Source: Methylobacterium durans (GTDB taxonomy: Bacteria; Pseudomonadota; Alphaproteobacteria; Rhizobiales; Beijerinckiaceae). From it: a stretch of DNA of 64,000 nt. The first letter of the stretch is position 1. Each line of letters begins with the position of its first letter. The position numbers were made by a program, and so were the translations under genes. The notes beneath the pieces were generated by a model that made no database searches, was not told where the DNA came from, and was given only the letters and a program-made list of their open reading frames with translations. The stretch lies in contig NZ_CP029550.1 in the NCBI RefSeq assembly GCF_003173715.1, positions 5,565,501 to 5,629,500 of the forward strand. The letters run 5' to 3'. Positions 42,826-51,201 of the stretch are shown here, piece by piece.

Positions 42826-43887
42826 ATGTACTTGAATAGCGCCTTCTCAAATCAGCGACAAACGCTGCTCCGCTTGAGACGTCAGATTCGACGCTCTGCG
42901 CAGAGATATATTGGGCGATATCCCAATGCTATGGTCGTTACGCTCCTACTGTATAATCTTTGGTGGAAATTACGACACATAGCAGGCCGATCCACGACAG
43001 AAGTCAACGCGCTTGTCAGCGAGTTCGATACGAATGAGGCCTGCGACTACATCGAGGGGAATTTCGCAGGCTACGAACTCGCGGCCGGAACGACGCAGTT
43101 TTCGGGCCGCATGCTGGAGATTGGACCGGGCGGCTCAGCCGGAGGTGCATTGTTAGCGCGGGAAGCAGGCTGTGAAGCCGTCGATTTGGTCGACCGGTTT
43201 GTTGTCGTGGCGGACGAACGCCGAATGTCGGCTGTCTATCAGGAGCTCGCACGCCGCCACAATGTGGAGCAATTTCGGGTCGGACCAAGCTGGAGTAAAT
43301 TCAATCTTTCCGAAATAAGCTGGTTCGAAGGACACTCGGCCGAAAGTTTTCTGTCGCGCTGCGCACGCGAGTCCGCGAATTATTATTCATGGATCGTATC
43401 GACGGCGGTCGTACAAGATCTATACAATCCCTTGTCCGCCCTGCGTGACATGGTCACGTGTTTGAAGCCTGGCGGAAAAATGGTTCATTATATCGATACT
43501 CGAGATCAAGGCTTCTTCTCACAATACAACCATGAGCTGACTTGGTTGACGATTCCGTCTTTTCTTTGGCCCGCCCTGACGCGAGCGTCAGGGGCTCCGA
43601 ATCGGGTGCTTCTCCACCGCTACGAGGCGGTTCTTGCTGAATTGGAACGAAAGGGCCTCATCACGTATAAAATTTTCATAACTGGCCTTTTAGGCAATAC
43701 GTCTCTCGACAAGCGACAAACGCTGGACGACATAAGTGAACATTTATGGGCGCCCCCTTTGGCGGAAGTGGAAGCGAAGAAGGCAGGTTTTGCCAAAGAA
43801 TTTCGACAGGTTCCCTCGAAATACCTGGCGGTGACCTCGTTCGTACTTGTAGTGGAAAAGACGTCTTCAAGTACCAGCTCGAATTAA
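42826..43887 (+). CDS. Class I SAM-dependent methyltransferase, atypical AT-rich gene
   Basis: A 353-residue protein. A basic, hydrophobic N-terminus (VVTLLLYNLWWKLRHIAG) may touch the membrane. The SAM-binding motif I is MLEIGPGGSAGGALLA, followed by AVDLVDRF with the acidic residue of motif II, and DMVTCLKPGGKMVHYIDTRD as motif IV/post-IV. No substrate-specific motif is recognised. Codon and base use are clearly AT-richer than in the neighbours, indicating acquisition from outside. It stands alone between noncoding stretches, like an orphan left from a glycan or lipid cluster. Confidence 0.75.
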   Translation: MYLNSAFSNQRQTLLRLRRQIRRSAQRYIGRYPNAMVVTLLLYNLWWKLRHIAGRSTTEVNALVSEFDTNEACDYIEGNFAGYELAAGTTQFSGRMLEIGPGGSAGGALLAREAGCEAVDLVDRFVVVADERRMSAVYQELARRHNVEQFRVGPSWSKFNLSEISWFEGHSAESFLSRCARESANYYSWIVSTAVVQDLYNPLSALRDMVTCLKPGGKMVHYIDTRDQGFFSQYNHELTWLTIPSFLWPALTRASGAPNRVLLHRYEAVLAELERKGLITYKIFITGLLGNTSLDKRQTLDDISEHLWAPPLAEVEAKKAGFAKEFRQVPSKYLAVTSFVLVVEKTSSSTSSN

Positions 43888-44592
43888 GAAACCCACGCCG
43901 CGGCGATTCCCTCGTCGGGGGTGTGCGTCGCCGCCAGGTTCGACATGCGGTGGCGCATCCTCCGGCGGTGCAACGCCGAACGATGGTGCATGCGGCGGTG
44001 AGACATGCCAGGCGGGCTCGAAAGGAGGTCGTCGGGCTGTCGTCCTCGCGGCTTCATTGCCCCGCCTGACCGGGGAGCGAGCATGAAAAGCCCCGCGAGC
44101 CGTGAGGCTGCGGGGCGAGTGCCGGTCTTGAGCAAGAAGCCGTTCCACCTGCGAACCGAGGGAGGTTCCATGCTGGCGGAACCGCGCCGGGAGGAGCCCT
44201 CCCAGCCCGGCCATCCTGCCATCACACGCCGGCTCGCGAACTCACGCAGGTGAAGCGCGGCGCGAAAAAGTCCCCGTCAGCGATCAGGCGCAGGGCTGGG
44301 TCGGGTGCATCGGGTTCGCGCGCGGCCCGCCGCCAGCTGAGGGGCAGGGGCTCCGGCAGCGCGGCCGCGCCGGACGGGTCGTGGGAGGATCCCGCTCCAG
44401 CCGCCGTGCGGCGTGTGCATGAGAAAGCCCACCGCGGCAGGCGATCCGCCGGGTGGGCCGAGCTGGGTCTCTCGCGCCAGTGAGCTGCCCTCCGAAGACC
44501 GCCGCAGGACGTTGGGCGATCCAATGGCAGCGGTCGGATCGGTCTCGGATCGCACGCATCCACAGTGGCCGAGAGCGACCCGCCGGCCGCCG
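43888..44592. other. 705-base region without a supported gene
   Basis: A hairpin similar to a minus-strand terminator lies at 44090-44116. A 27-codon ORF (44170-44253) has GGGAGG five bases ahead of its ATG (MLAEPRREEPSQPGHP) but is otherwise unsupported. On the minus strand frames around 44222-44560 show fragments such as VGFLMHTPHGGW and LIADGDFFAPRF that suggest a decayed gene broken by frameshifts. Confidence 0.5.
44090..44116 (-). terminator. Hairpin with A-run, candidate minus-strand terminator
   Basis: GCCCCGC, a bulge, GCC and its complement form a GC stem around GTGA. AAAA at 44086-44089 would be UUUU on minus transcripts. It is close in sequence to the terminator at 39683-39709, so the unit may be a repeated element of this genome. 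Confidence 0.5.
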
Positions 44593-45051
44593 TCAACGGC
44601 TCGGAGAGCGCCGGATCTGGTCGATGTTCTCCGTCGTCAGATCGGTGTAGATGCGCCGGCTGTACTCGGACGACGGAAGGCTCCTGTAGGATGCGAGGCG
44701 CGCCGCATCGAAGCTCGTCTCCCCGACGGTGAAGGTCGGGACGTTTCGCTCCTGATCATTCCTGATCGTTTCGCTGTAAGGCTTCATCTTCGGGCCGCAT
44801 CCTTCGCAGACCGAGACCAGCCAGGACTGCCAGAGGCCGTTCGTCCGCTCTTGAACCGTCTCGGATCGCTCGCGATGTGCGGAGGCGAGCTGCATCGTAT
44901 CCAGATCGGTCTGTTGTTTCGTGGGTTGGCCAGATGGGACGCTGCGCTGCAAGTCTTCCCTATTCGGCGATGGATTGGTCAGCGCCGATTGCGCTCCAGC
45001 AGAAGACTGAACACAGAGCAGCGCCAAGCTTGCGATAGCTAGCACACGCAT
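44593..45051 (-). CDS. Secreted protein, paralogue of 28701-29138
   Basis: A 152-residue protein from ATG 45051 with AGGAGATAACC ahead. The signal peptide (MRVLAIASLALLCVQSSAGA) is cleaved before Gln. MQLASAHRERSETVQERTNG, LWQSWLVSVCEGCGPKMKPY and RRIYTDLTTENIDQIRR align with the protein at 28701. The two Cys of CEGCG are kept. This copy is less GC-rich than its relative and lies inside the putative island, so it may have arrived separately. No domain is known. Confidence 0.72.
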   Translation of the reverse strand: MRVLAIASLALLCVQSSAGAQSALTNPSPNREDLQRSVPSGQPTKQQTDLDTMQLASAHRERSETVQERTNGLWQSWLVSVCEGCGPKMKPYSETIRNDQERNVPTFTVGETSFDAARLASYRSLPSSEYSRRIYTDLTTENIDQIRRSPSR

Positions 45052-46267
45052 GGTTATCTCCTAATGAGGGGACAACAGCGCGACCGGGCTGAGGTTCTTG
45101 TGCCTAACCGTACTGCAATTTTCTAATATCAATTGTCATACACAAAGCTCGGTCGACTGACGATGCGGGCTGCGCCTGCCTCCGAGCGCCTTTGCGATGC
45201 CGGTCCGCGCTGCTCCCCAAGCCGCGATCCCTCGCATCGCACGATTCGACATAGCCGACGCGAACCGGCGCGAGCGCTGCATCAACGCAAGAGGGCAGGG
45301 GTGCTGCGACCAGCACCGTCGCCGCCGGCCGCGAGCGCGGAAGCTCCGTCGCCCCCGGCCCGCCCGACCTCGCGCGCCTTGAGCGCGAAGGCGGCCGAGG
45401 CTCATCGGCAGCGATGGGCGAGGAGCAGACGGTGTTTTGCATCCGCCATGGTCTCGCCCTGGCGTGAGGGCACCTCCACCGGAGCGGACGGCTCCTGGCG
45501 CGGGTGGGTGGCTGGAATACGCGGCGACAAGGCCGAGGGCGGCGCCCCTATCAGGCGGCCGTCGTCGACAGTTCAGGCGAAGACAGGGCGAACATCGCAA
45601 GGGCGTAACCTGCCCAGCCCACCGCTTTCGTTGATGTCAGGCCAATGAAGGAACCGGAAATGTACGTAGAGCCGGGCGCAGCCCTCGCTGCGGCCGCCGA
45701 AGCTCTAGGATCAGCGGTACGATGCCCGTAAGCAGATTGCAGCAGAAACACTTCCTTACACAGGTAGGAGCGTTTGCTGACTATCGGCCAGGGGAGTCTT
45801 GACTTGCTGCTACGGTAGGTAGTTGATCTGCGCGACGGGCAGGAGGTGAACTTTTCAAATCTCGCCATGACGCAGGCAGAGGACGCCGAACGATCGATTG
45901 CTGGCGTGTGCTGTCGTGCGCGTGGAGTGGGGCCAAGCTCGAGGCTCAGCGGCCGAGGGGCTGTGCTGACATCCATCATCCGACAGGCGTCGCGAAGATG
46001 AGAGGTCGCTCGAGCGTTTTCGGCGATGTCCTCTGCCGATGAGTCAAGGCCCGCAGGCACGGCCTTGTCCTTCGAGACGATTGTCGCCCCGCGCGCCACT
46101 GCCGAGAACTGCGCGGCGCGTCACGCCTGCAAAGCAAGCCGACGGTCTTCCTGCATGCGGAAGGAATCCGCGTCGGCCGTCGCGCGTTCGCGTGCTGCCG
46201 TGATCGAGACGTGAGCGAAGCCGGTGGGCGGCTGGTGACAGGCGGCAGACATCACGCGGCCCTCCGA
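45052..46267. other. 1.2-kb region without a supported gene
   Basis: Long open frames on both strands have shadow-like composition (Arg/Ser/Ala-rich). Only the far-right end shows some protein-like sequence. A TTGACT at 45799 followed by the small dyad CTACGGTAG recalls a MerR-type promoter, but no -10 or gene follows. The DNA is probably decayed island sequence. Confidence 0.5.
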
Positions 46268-46495
46268 ATGTCGGAGTTCACTGGAATGCAGGACGAGATC
46301 GAGCGGCTGAACGGCGAGATCGCGGGGCTTTGCGAGCACGAACCCGATCGCCGCGTGGCGTTGCACAATCGGCTCTGGCTGCGCATCAACGACGCCGACC
46401 GAGCCATAGCCGAGCTTGGGTTTTGGCTCGCGATCGTGACGGTCCTCTGCCTCGTCGAGGCAGTCGCGATCGGGCTGCTCTGTTGCTTCCGTTGA
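46268..46495 (+). CDS. Small coiled-coil membrane protein (75 aa)
   Basis: ATG 46268 (GTG 46211 upstream is open). It has a charged helix (SEFTGMQDEIERLNGEIAGL), a middle part (RRVALHNRLWLRINDADRAI) and a C-terminal membrane segment (FWLAIVTVLCLVEAVAIGLL). It would be tail-anchored. The function is unknown; small proteins of this shape occur in phage and plasmid regions. Confidence 0.5.
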   Translation: MSEFTGMQDEIERLNGEIAGLCEHEPDRRVALHNRLWLRINDADRAIAELGFWLAIVTVLCLVEAVAIGLLCCFR

Positions 46496-46520
46496 TCTGC
46501 CATCACGCGACGAACCGCCA

Positions 46521-46802
46521 TCACGCGGCCCTCGGCTCGGGTGGCGCGTCACCGTTGGCGGCGGTCGTTCCGAAGATCTCCGGGCAGAGCAGGCGCCCGC
46601 CGATGCCGCGCGCGCCCTCCGTCTTGATCGCGAGACGCGGGGAGACCCGGCAGCCCTTCCTGGCCTCCCGGATCGCGGCCTGAGACGCGCCGCACGCTGC
46701 GGCGCGCTTGGCCCCGGACCCGCGATCCTTGATCGCGGCCTCGACGAGGACGGCCGCCGCATGATTGCATGCCCTCCACGACGCCGCTCTCAGCGCAAGC
46801 AC
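46521..46802 (-). CDS. YdaS/Cro-like helix-turn-helix protein
   Basis: GTG 46802 starts 93 residues, with GAGGGG ahead and the stop of the upstream small gene just before it. AAIKDRGSGAKRAAACGASQ followed by AAIREARKGCRVSPRLAIKT, ending LLCPEIFG, follows the YdaS/Cro pattern: first helix, turn (CGASQAAI), recognition helix, then the SPxLAIxxE...LxPEIFG ending. It would be a small DNA-binding repressor, as in lambdoid cryptic prophages. It supports a phage-like origin of this stretch. Confidence 0.6.
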   Translation of the reverse strand: MLALRAASWRACNHAAAVLVEAAIKDRGSGAKRAAACGASQAAIREARKGCRVSPRLAIKTEGARGIGGRLLCPEIFGTTAANGDAPPEPRAA

Positions 46803-46803
46803 C

Positions 46804-46980
46804 TCACCCCTCAGCCTTGTCGGGCTGCCCCGTCCTGGCGCCCCCGTTCGGATCGGTCGAATCCTCGCCGGCCTCGTCCGGGTCGGTGCGCCCCTGAGGG
46901 GTCAGACGCGGCGCCGCGATGTCGGATTCGTCGGCCTGAGAACGGGGTTGCCGGGGCTTCTTCTCGTCGTCAGCCGTCAT
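46804..46980 (-). CDS. Small acidic protein (58 aa) coupled to the YdaS-like gene
   Basis: ATG 46980 has GGAGAG six bases ahead. The product is acidic, Gly/Pro/Asp-rich and likely disordered (TADDEKKPRQPRSQADESDI, RTDPDEAGEDSTDPNGGA). Its TGA stop at 46804-46806 lies one base from the GTG of the YdaS-like gene, so the pair is translationally coupled. No family is recognised. Confidence 0.55.
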   Translation of the reverse strand: MTADDEKKPRQPRSQADESDIAAPRLTPQGRTDPDEAGEDSTDPNGGARTGQPDKAEG

Positions 46981-47054
46981 GCGCGCTCTCCGATGTCTCT
47001 GTCCAAGCCCAACGCCCCGCCGAAACGACAGTTCGCCGAACGTGGAGCCGCCCC

Positions 47055-47642
47055 ATGAAGCCGAGCACCCTCACCGACACAATCCAGCGGGCCGCGTCGC
47101 TCTCGCGCTGCGGCACCTACCGCTTCACGCTGACCCGCAGGTGGGGCGAGGGCGGTCGCGTCTGCTTCATCGGGCTCAACCCGTCCACGGCAGACCACCG
47201 CATCGACGATCCGACCGTGCGCCGCTGGATCCACTTCGCCCGGGCCTGGGGCTACGGCGGGTTCACGGCGGTGAACCTCTATCCCTACCGGTCCTCCTGC
47301 CCGGACGCGTGCCGCGCGTGGTCGCGATGGGAGGACGACGGCCCGAACCGGCACGTCCGCGACGCCATCCGGGAGAATTGCGGGATCGTGGCGCGCGAGG
47401 CCAGAACCGCCGCGCTCGTGGTGCCCTGCTGGGGCGCCGGCACCTGGGATCCGCACGGGATCGAGCACGTCCTCGAGGAGATCCGGACCGGCGAGGCACC
47501 CTGGCCGGATCTCCACTGCTTCGCGCGCTCGAAGGACGGCTCGCCGGCCCACCCGATGGCCCGCGGCCGCAACCGCATCCTCGACCATGCCCAGCCGGTG
47601 CTCTGGCGCGCCGGATCGCCGAGCGACGGAGCGGCCGCATGA
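47055..47642 (+). CDS. DUF1643 domain protein
   Basis: A 195-residue protein from ATG 47055. CGTYRFTLTRRWGEGGRVCF, IGLNPSTADHRIDDPTVRRW, YGGFTAVNLYPYRSSCPDAC and VVPCWGAG are the DUF1643 blocks. The family is common in phages and mobile regions; its role is unknown, possibly nucleotide- or DNA-related. It is divergent from the acidic/YdaS pair with 74 bases between, an arrangement like a phage control region. Confidence 0.82.
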   Translation: MKPSTLTDTIQRAASLSRCGTYRFTLTRRWGEGGRVCFIGLNPSTADHRIDDPTVRRWIHFARAWGYGGFTAVNLYPYRSSCPDACRAWSRWEDDGPNRHVRDAIRENCGIVAREARTAALVVPCWGAGTWDPHGIEHVLEEIRTGEAPWPDLHCFARSKDGSPAHPMARGRNRILDHAQPVLWRAGSPSDGAAA

Positions 47643-47723
47643 TTCCCGCTCAGCGCAGCACCAGGGGCAAGGGTGAGAGCTGCGGGTCCGTCTCGCCGAT
47701 GCTTGCTCAGTGGGATTGCCGCC

Positions 47724-48017
47724 TCAGTGGGCGTGCGGCGAGGGAAGATCCTCATCGGCCAACGCCGTCTCCACGACGAAGCGCAGATAATCGTCGAGCG
47801 TGCTCAGACTTTGCGTTGGCACTTGCGAAATCGGATATGCGTCCCGGATCAGTTGCAGATCGCGTCTGATGCCCGCCAGCAAAGCGGGCCGGAGATGCGT
47901 GCTGACGTTCGGATTCAGTTGCTCGCAAGCAACAATCAGCGATCCGAGCGCTTTGGACAGAACAACCACGCCGATTTCATTCGCAACCTCAGCGTCTTTT
48001 GCGTCGCAGCGAACCAT
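47724..48017 (-). CDS. Hypothetical protein (97 aa)
   Basis: ATG 48017 (MVRCDAKDAEVANEIGVVVL), with the open frame reaching 48092. It is all-helical (LSKALGSLIVACEQLNPNVS, RRDLQLIRDAYPIS, STLDDYLRFVVETALADE), soluble and acidic. The DNA is AT-richer than the core. No family is recognised. A small helical regulator or phage protein is possible. Confidence 0.5.
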   Translation of the reverse strand: MVRCDAKDAEVANEIGVVVLSKALGSLIVACEQLNPNVSTHLRPALLAGIRRDLQLIRDAYPISQVPTQSLSTLDDYLRFVVETALADEDLPSPHAH

Positions 48018-48207
48018 GACGCCGACTCCAAGTGTGCAAAGCTGTATAATTTTCTTAGGCAACCCCCATATTTCTGTCGAGCACGTAAACATGCTTCGTC
48101 CAATAACGCACGCAATTCACTCATACTTTGTGATTACAGGACACGCGCGCACGCTCAATACTCCACCGCCACCTGCCTGGGAGAGACGGGGCCTTGCGTG
48201 CGGATCG

Positions 48208-48627
48208 TCAGTGTCTGGAACACTCACGTGCTGAGGTGAGCACCTCTTCGCCGGCGGTCTCCCGCGCGATCTGCACCTCGTCGAGCAACCACTGCTCGAC
48301 ATGGGCCGCGTGCGCGGCATCCTCAAGGTTCAGGAGTTCGCAAAACAAATCGTACTTGCCCGCCGGATCCTCGGGCGGCAGTTCCTCTAAAATCGTCAGC
48401 AACTGCCTTGCAATTGAGCGTGATCGCGCCTTGCGACAAGCCAAGGATTGTGAATTTGCCAAAGTACGCACTCCACAAATCTTTGGCACCAGCTGGCGCA
48501 AACCTCCGCGTTTCTTCGATGGCCGCACAATAAAGCCGATTAACTTCCGGCCCTTCGTACCTTTTCGTGCGCTGACCGCGCGCAGGACCGCATGATGCGC
48601 GCACAAGCCCTTCCGTGTCCCGGACAC
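48208..48627 (-). CDS. Possible hypothetical protein, start uncertain
   Basis: The C-terminal 80 residues look protein-like (RSIARQLLTILEELPPEDPA, LFCELLNLEDAAHAAHVEQW). The N-terminal half is basic and Ser/Gly-rich and may not be translated; TTG 48462 or 48444 are later starts without a good ribosome site. No function is suggested. Confidence 0.35.
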   Translation of the reverse strand: MSGTRKGLCAHHAVLRAVSARKGTKGRKLIGFIVRPSKKRGGLRQLVPKICGVRTLANSQSLACRKARSRSIARQLLTILEELPPEDPAGKYDLFCELLNLEDAAHAAHVEQWLLDEVQIARETAGEEVLTSARECSRH

Positions 48628-48666
48628 GCCATCGAAGGCGAAGACGCGCCCGATCGCCGTTCAGGA

Positions 48667-48885
48667 TCACCGTCCCACGGCAATGCCGAGAATGGCGGCC
48701 TCATAATGCGGGAGATCGTCCGCGATCCGGACCATGGCCTGATGATACAGCACGGTGCCAACGACCATGGCGAGGAACAAGGCGGCGCCCACCAGGAATG
48801 GCGTCAAGGCCGCCGCATGACGATCCGCGGTCTGTATGAGGATGCTGCCGATCGCGAATGCAATGAGCCACGTCAGATCGAACAT
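48667..48885 (-). CDS. Small two-segment membrane protein (72 aa)
   Basis: ATG 48885 with GGAG nine bases ahead. Two membrane helices (FDLTWLIAFAIGSILIQTAD and LTPFLVGAALFLAMVVGTVL) join by a short polar turn, with a tail of HQAMVRIADDLPHYEAAILG. The function is unknown. Confidence 0.55.
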   Translation of the reverse strand: MFDLTWLIAFAIGSILIQTADRHAAALTPFLVGAALFLAMVVGTVLYHQAMVRIADDLPHYEAAILGIAVGR

Positions 48886-49043
48886 ATCCGATCTCCGTCA
48901 CTTCAGAGCCTATCCGCTTCTGGGGAAGCGCTACTTGTAGAGACGAGAAGGCGAGGAGGTGTCATCCCTGGGCTGCATGACATGCGTGCGTCCGCGCACG
49001 TGATTGCGAGGGCCGCCCGATGCGCTTGGCGCCCCTCCGGCCC

Positions 49044-49340
49044 TCACCGGTCGCCGCGCTCGCCCCGCAGCTCGGCCCGCACCCGCAGCGCAACGGCGCG
49101 GATCACGTCGCGACCGGTACGGAGCGTCAGCGAGATGTCGCACATCAGGTAGAGCCGCTCCGCGATGACACACTCGATATTCCCGAGCATCAGCCTCGCG
49201 GCGGTCGCGCCCTCGGTCCGATACGTGCGCGCGAGCTCGGAGAGCATCTGCTGCAGAAGGAGCATCGCAAGGCGATCGACGATCGTGTCGGTCGTCGGGT
49301 CGATGGGCCGTCCGCTCTGTTCTGGCAACGCCTGGGCCAT
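49044..49340 (-). CDS. Hypothetical helical protein (98 aa)
   Basis: ATG 49340 (MAQALPEQSGRPIDP) or GTG 49355. The helices TIVDRLAMLLLQQMLSELAR, ATAARLMLGNIECVIAERLY and RDVIRAVALRVRAELRG are amphipathic. It is soluble with two Cys. No family is recognised. Confidence 0.5.
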   Translation of the reverse strand: MAQALPEQSGRPIDPTTDTIVDRLAMLLLQQMLSELARTYRTEGATAARLMLGNIECVIAERLYLMCDISLTLRTGRDVIRAVALRVRAELRGERGDR

Positions 49341-49568
49341 GACCAATGCGATCACAGAAGATGGGAGCCAAAAACAATCTACGTTACGGAGCGGGGACTT
49401 CTCGACCGGCGAACAGGACTACCTCGTTCGGTCTACTCGCCTGATGCCTCCGCCCCATCCCGACGCCGCCCGGGCCGGCGCGCCGGCAAGGGGGGCCGCG
49501 ATGGCGCCCCACCCGGTCATCGTCAGCAATGCGATGCTGCCCACGGCCCTTGGCGGGCAGCGCTCGCG

Positions 49569-49811
49569 TCACATCGCAGGTCCATCCTCCAGCAACCGCC
49601 GCGCAGCCACGACCGCACGGATTGTTTGCGGGCTGAGGCCGCCGGCACGAGCGTGCCCCTCGATCTCGCGCAGACGTTCGAGAAGGACAGGCACAGGTTC
49701 GCTCGCGCCTTCGAGAGCAGCCTGGGCCAGCTTCATGATGAGGCGGCAGAAGGCTTCCTCTTCGAATTCTTCGACGAGCATCGTCATTGAGCTTGCATCA
49801 AGTCTCCGCAT
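49569..49811 (-). CDS. Hypothetical helical protein (80 aa)
   Basis: ATG 49811 starts MRRLDASSMTMLVEEFEEEA, followed by FCRLIMKLAQAALEGASEPV and LLERLREIEGHARAGGLSPQ. The frame is open to 50027 but the upstream part lies in AT-rich promoter-like DNA. It is acidic and helical, with no known domain. Confidence 0.5.
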   Translation of the reverse strand: MRRLDASSMTMLVEEFEEEAFCRLIMKLAQAALEGASEPVPVLLERLREIEGHARAGGLSPQTIRAVVAARRLLEDGPAM

Positions 49812-49998
49812 GGACGGATTTTTATGGCACAATCTGACGATTGCAATCGTACTAAATAACCACCGTAAAATATTATTTTGCTTCGTCTCATCGCCGAGGA
49901 AATCTTGGCCCGCCGACGCCCTCGACATCGGAGCCACAGCGTGAGCATGACCTTCAGCACCGCCGACACGCTCCGCTGCGCCGAACGCGCGGTGCGCC

Positions 49999-50304
49999 AT
50001 GGCTGAGCGGCACGAGCCTGGCCGCACGGCCTACGAGGCGCGCTTCGCCGGCTTTCCGCTGGGCCAGCGCGGCATCGCGCCGGCCTGGGCGGATCTCGGG
50101 CCGGAGGCGCGGGCGATCTGGGCGCGGGTCGAGGGCGCCGTGCTCAGGGATTTCCGGCAGGCCGCCGCGATGCTGATCGATGCCCGCATGGCCGAGACGA
50201 GGGCCCGGTCCGCCGAGGCCGTGAATGAGGCCCTGGAGGCCGAGCGGCGGGCGGACGCGGCGATCAACCGCCTGGAGGCTCTCGCGAAGGGGGAGGACGC
50301 CTGA
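49999..50304 (+). CDS. Hypothetical helical protein (101 aa), phage-like
   Basis: ATG 49999 overlaps the stop of a 19-codon frame beginning at ATG 49948 (MTFSTADTLRCAERAVRHG), giving ATGGCTGA, a coupling style common in phage operons. The product has HEPGRTAYEARFAGFPLGQR and a long helix (VLRDFRQAAAMLIDARMAET, EALEAERRADAAINRLEALA). No family is recognised. Confidence 0.55.
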   Translation: MAERHEPGRTAYEARFAGFPLGQRGIAPAWADLGPEARAIWARVEGAVLRDFRQAAAMLIDARMAETRARSAEAVNEALEAERRADAAINRLEALAKGEDA

Positions 50305-50662
50305 GGCAAGCCCTGGAAGCGGTCGCACGTCTCGCCCTCGTTACAGACGGTCGCCCGCGCGGCCGGAAGGCCGGACGAGGCCTGGAACATGGACAGCCGG
50401 GCAGGGGCGGCGTCGGAAGCCTGCGAGGCGGGCGCCGAGCCGGCCGACGCGATGCGCAGAGCGACGCACGCGCAGATGGCGACGGCGATGATCGACACGT
50501 GCGGAGGAATGGTGCGGTCGAGCCGCGTGGCCGAATTGCGGGCGGCGCGCCGGACGGGTCGCGGGGAGGGCAGAGAGCGCCTCCGGACCATGCGCGGCAA
50601 CAAGCACAGTCACGCGCCTCGACCGTTGGTCGAAGACGTCACGCCAAGTGCCTGAAAAGATT
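50305..50662. other. Gap before tRNA-Asn, no gene supported
   Basis: A minus-strand frame here contains a plausible basic-plus-membrane stretch (PHVSIIAVAICACVALRIAS) starting near 50590, but it continues far into the antisense of the gene at 49999, so it is not called. The tRNA 3' flank lies at the right edge. Confidence 0.45.
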
Positions 50663-50738
50663 TGGCTCCCCGAGTAGGACTCGAACCTACGACAAAGCGA
50701 TTAACAGTCGCTTGCTCTACCAACTGAGCTATCGGGGA
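50663..50738 (-). tRNA. tRNA-Asn (anticodon GTT)
   Basis: Seventy-six bases with encoded CCA. The acceptor stem TCCCCGA pairs with TCGGGGA, the D arm contains AGCTCAGTTGGTAGAGC, the anticodon loop is CTGTTAA, and the T arm is GTAGGTTCGAGTCCTAC. Its 3' half is repeated in decayed form at 41655-41702. Confidence 0.96.
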
Positions 50739-50958
50739 TCGCGGCGGTGTCTCTACACAGCCCGGATGGCGGGCGCAAGAGTGATCGGGCGGCTTGTTTG
50801 ACGATTCCGTCATGAAAATCGGCGGGCGCGGGCCGGAGGGCCATCACCGCGAGAATCACCGTTGCCCAGCGCACCGACCCTCTGCTAGACACCGCCACTC
50901 GCCGGGGCGGCCGCCCGCTCCCGGGGATGCGCCCCCGCTCGCGGGAGCGGCGCCGGAC

Positions 50959-51032
50959 GGCCTCGTGGCGGAGTGGTTACGCAGAGGACTGCAAATCCTT
51001 GCACCCCGGTTCGATTCCGGGCGAGGCCTCCA
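50959..51032 (+). tRNA. tRNA-Cys (anticodon GCA)
   Basis: Seventy-four bases with encoded CCA. The acceptor stem GGCCTCG pairs with CGAGGCC, the anticodon loop is CTGCAAA, and the T arm is CCCGGTTCGATTCCGGG. It lies 220 bases from tRNA-Asn on the other strand. Confidence 0.96.
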
Positions 51033-51201
51033 CCTTCTTTCCCCGCCCCCGTTTCATCCGCGGCGGGTTCCGCCCGGCACGACGTCCTTGCCTTTTGGCG
51101 GCCGATCCTCGAAAAGCCGCCAACCTTGAGCGCCGGTGCCGGCCCGGGACGCGGGCGGGGGCACAATGCGCCGGGGCAGGCAGCGAGGGAAGACGGCCAT
51201 C

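Noticed and set aside
45799..45830. TTGACT followed by CTACGGTAG, like a MerR-type promoter
   Set aside because: There is no -10 element at the right spacing and no supported gene downstream.
45551..46099. 182-codon minus-strand frame in the island
   Set aside because: It has Ser/Arg/Ala-rich shadow-type composition, no good ribosome site and no recognisable fold; only the last 30 residues look hydrophobic.
50031..50603. 190-codon minus-strand frame over the end of the island
   Set aside because: Two thirds of it is antisense to the better-supported gene at 49999-50304; only a short stretch near its start looks like a real membrane segment.
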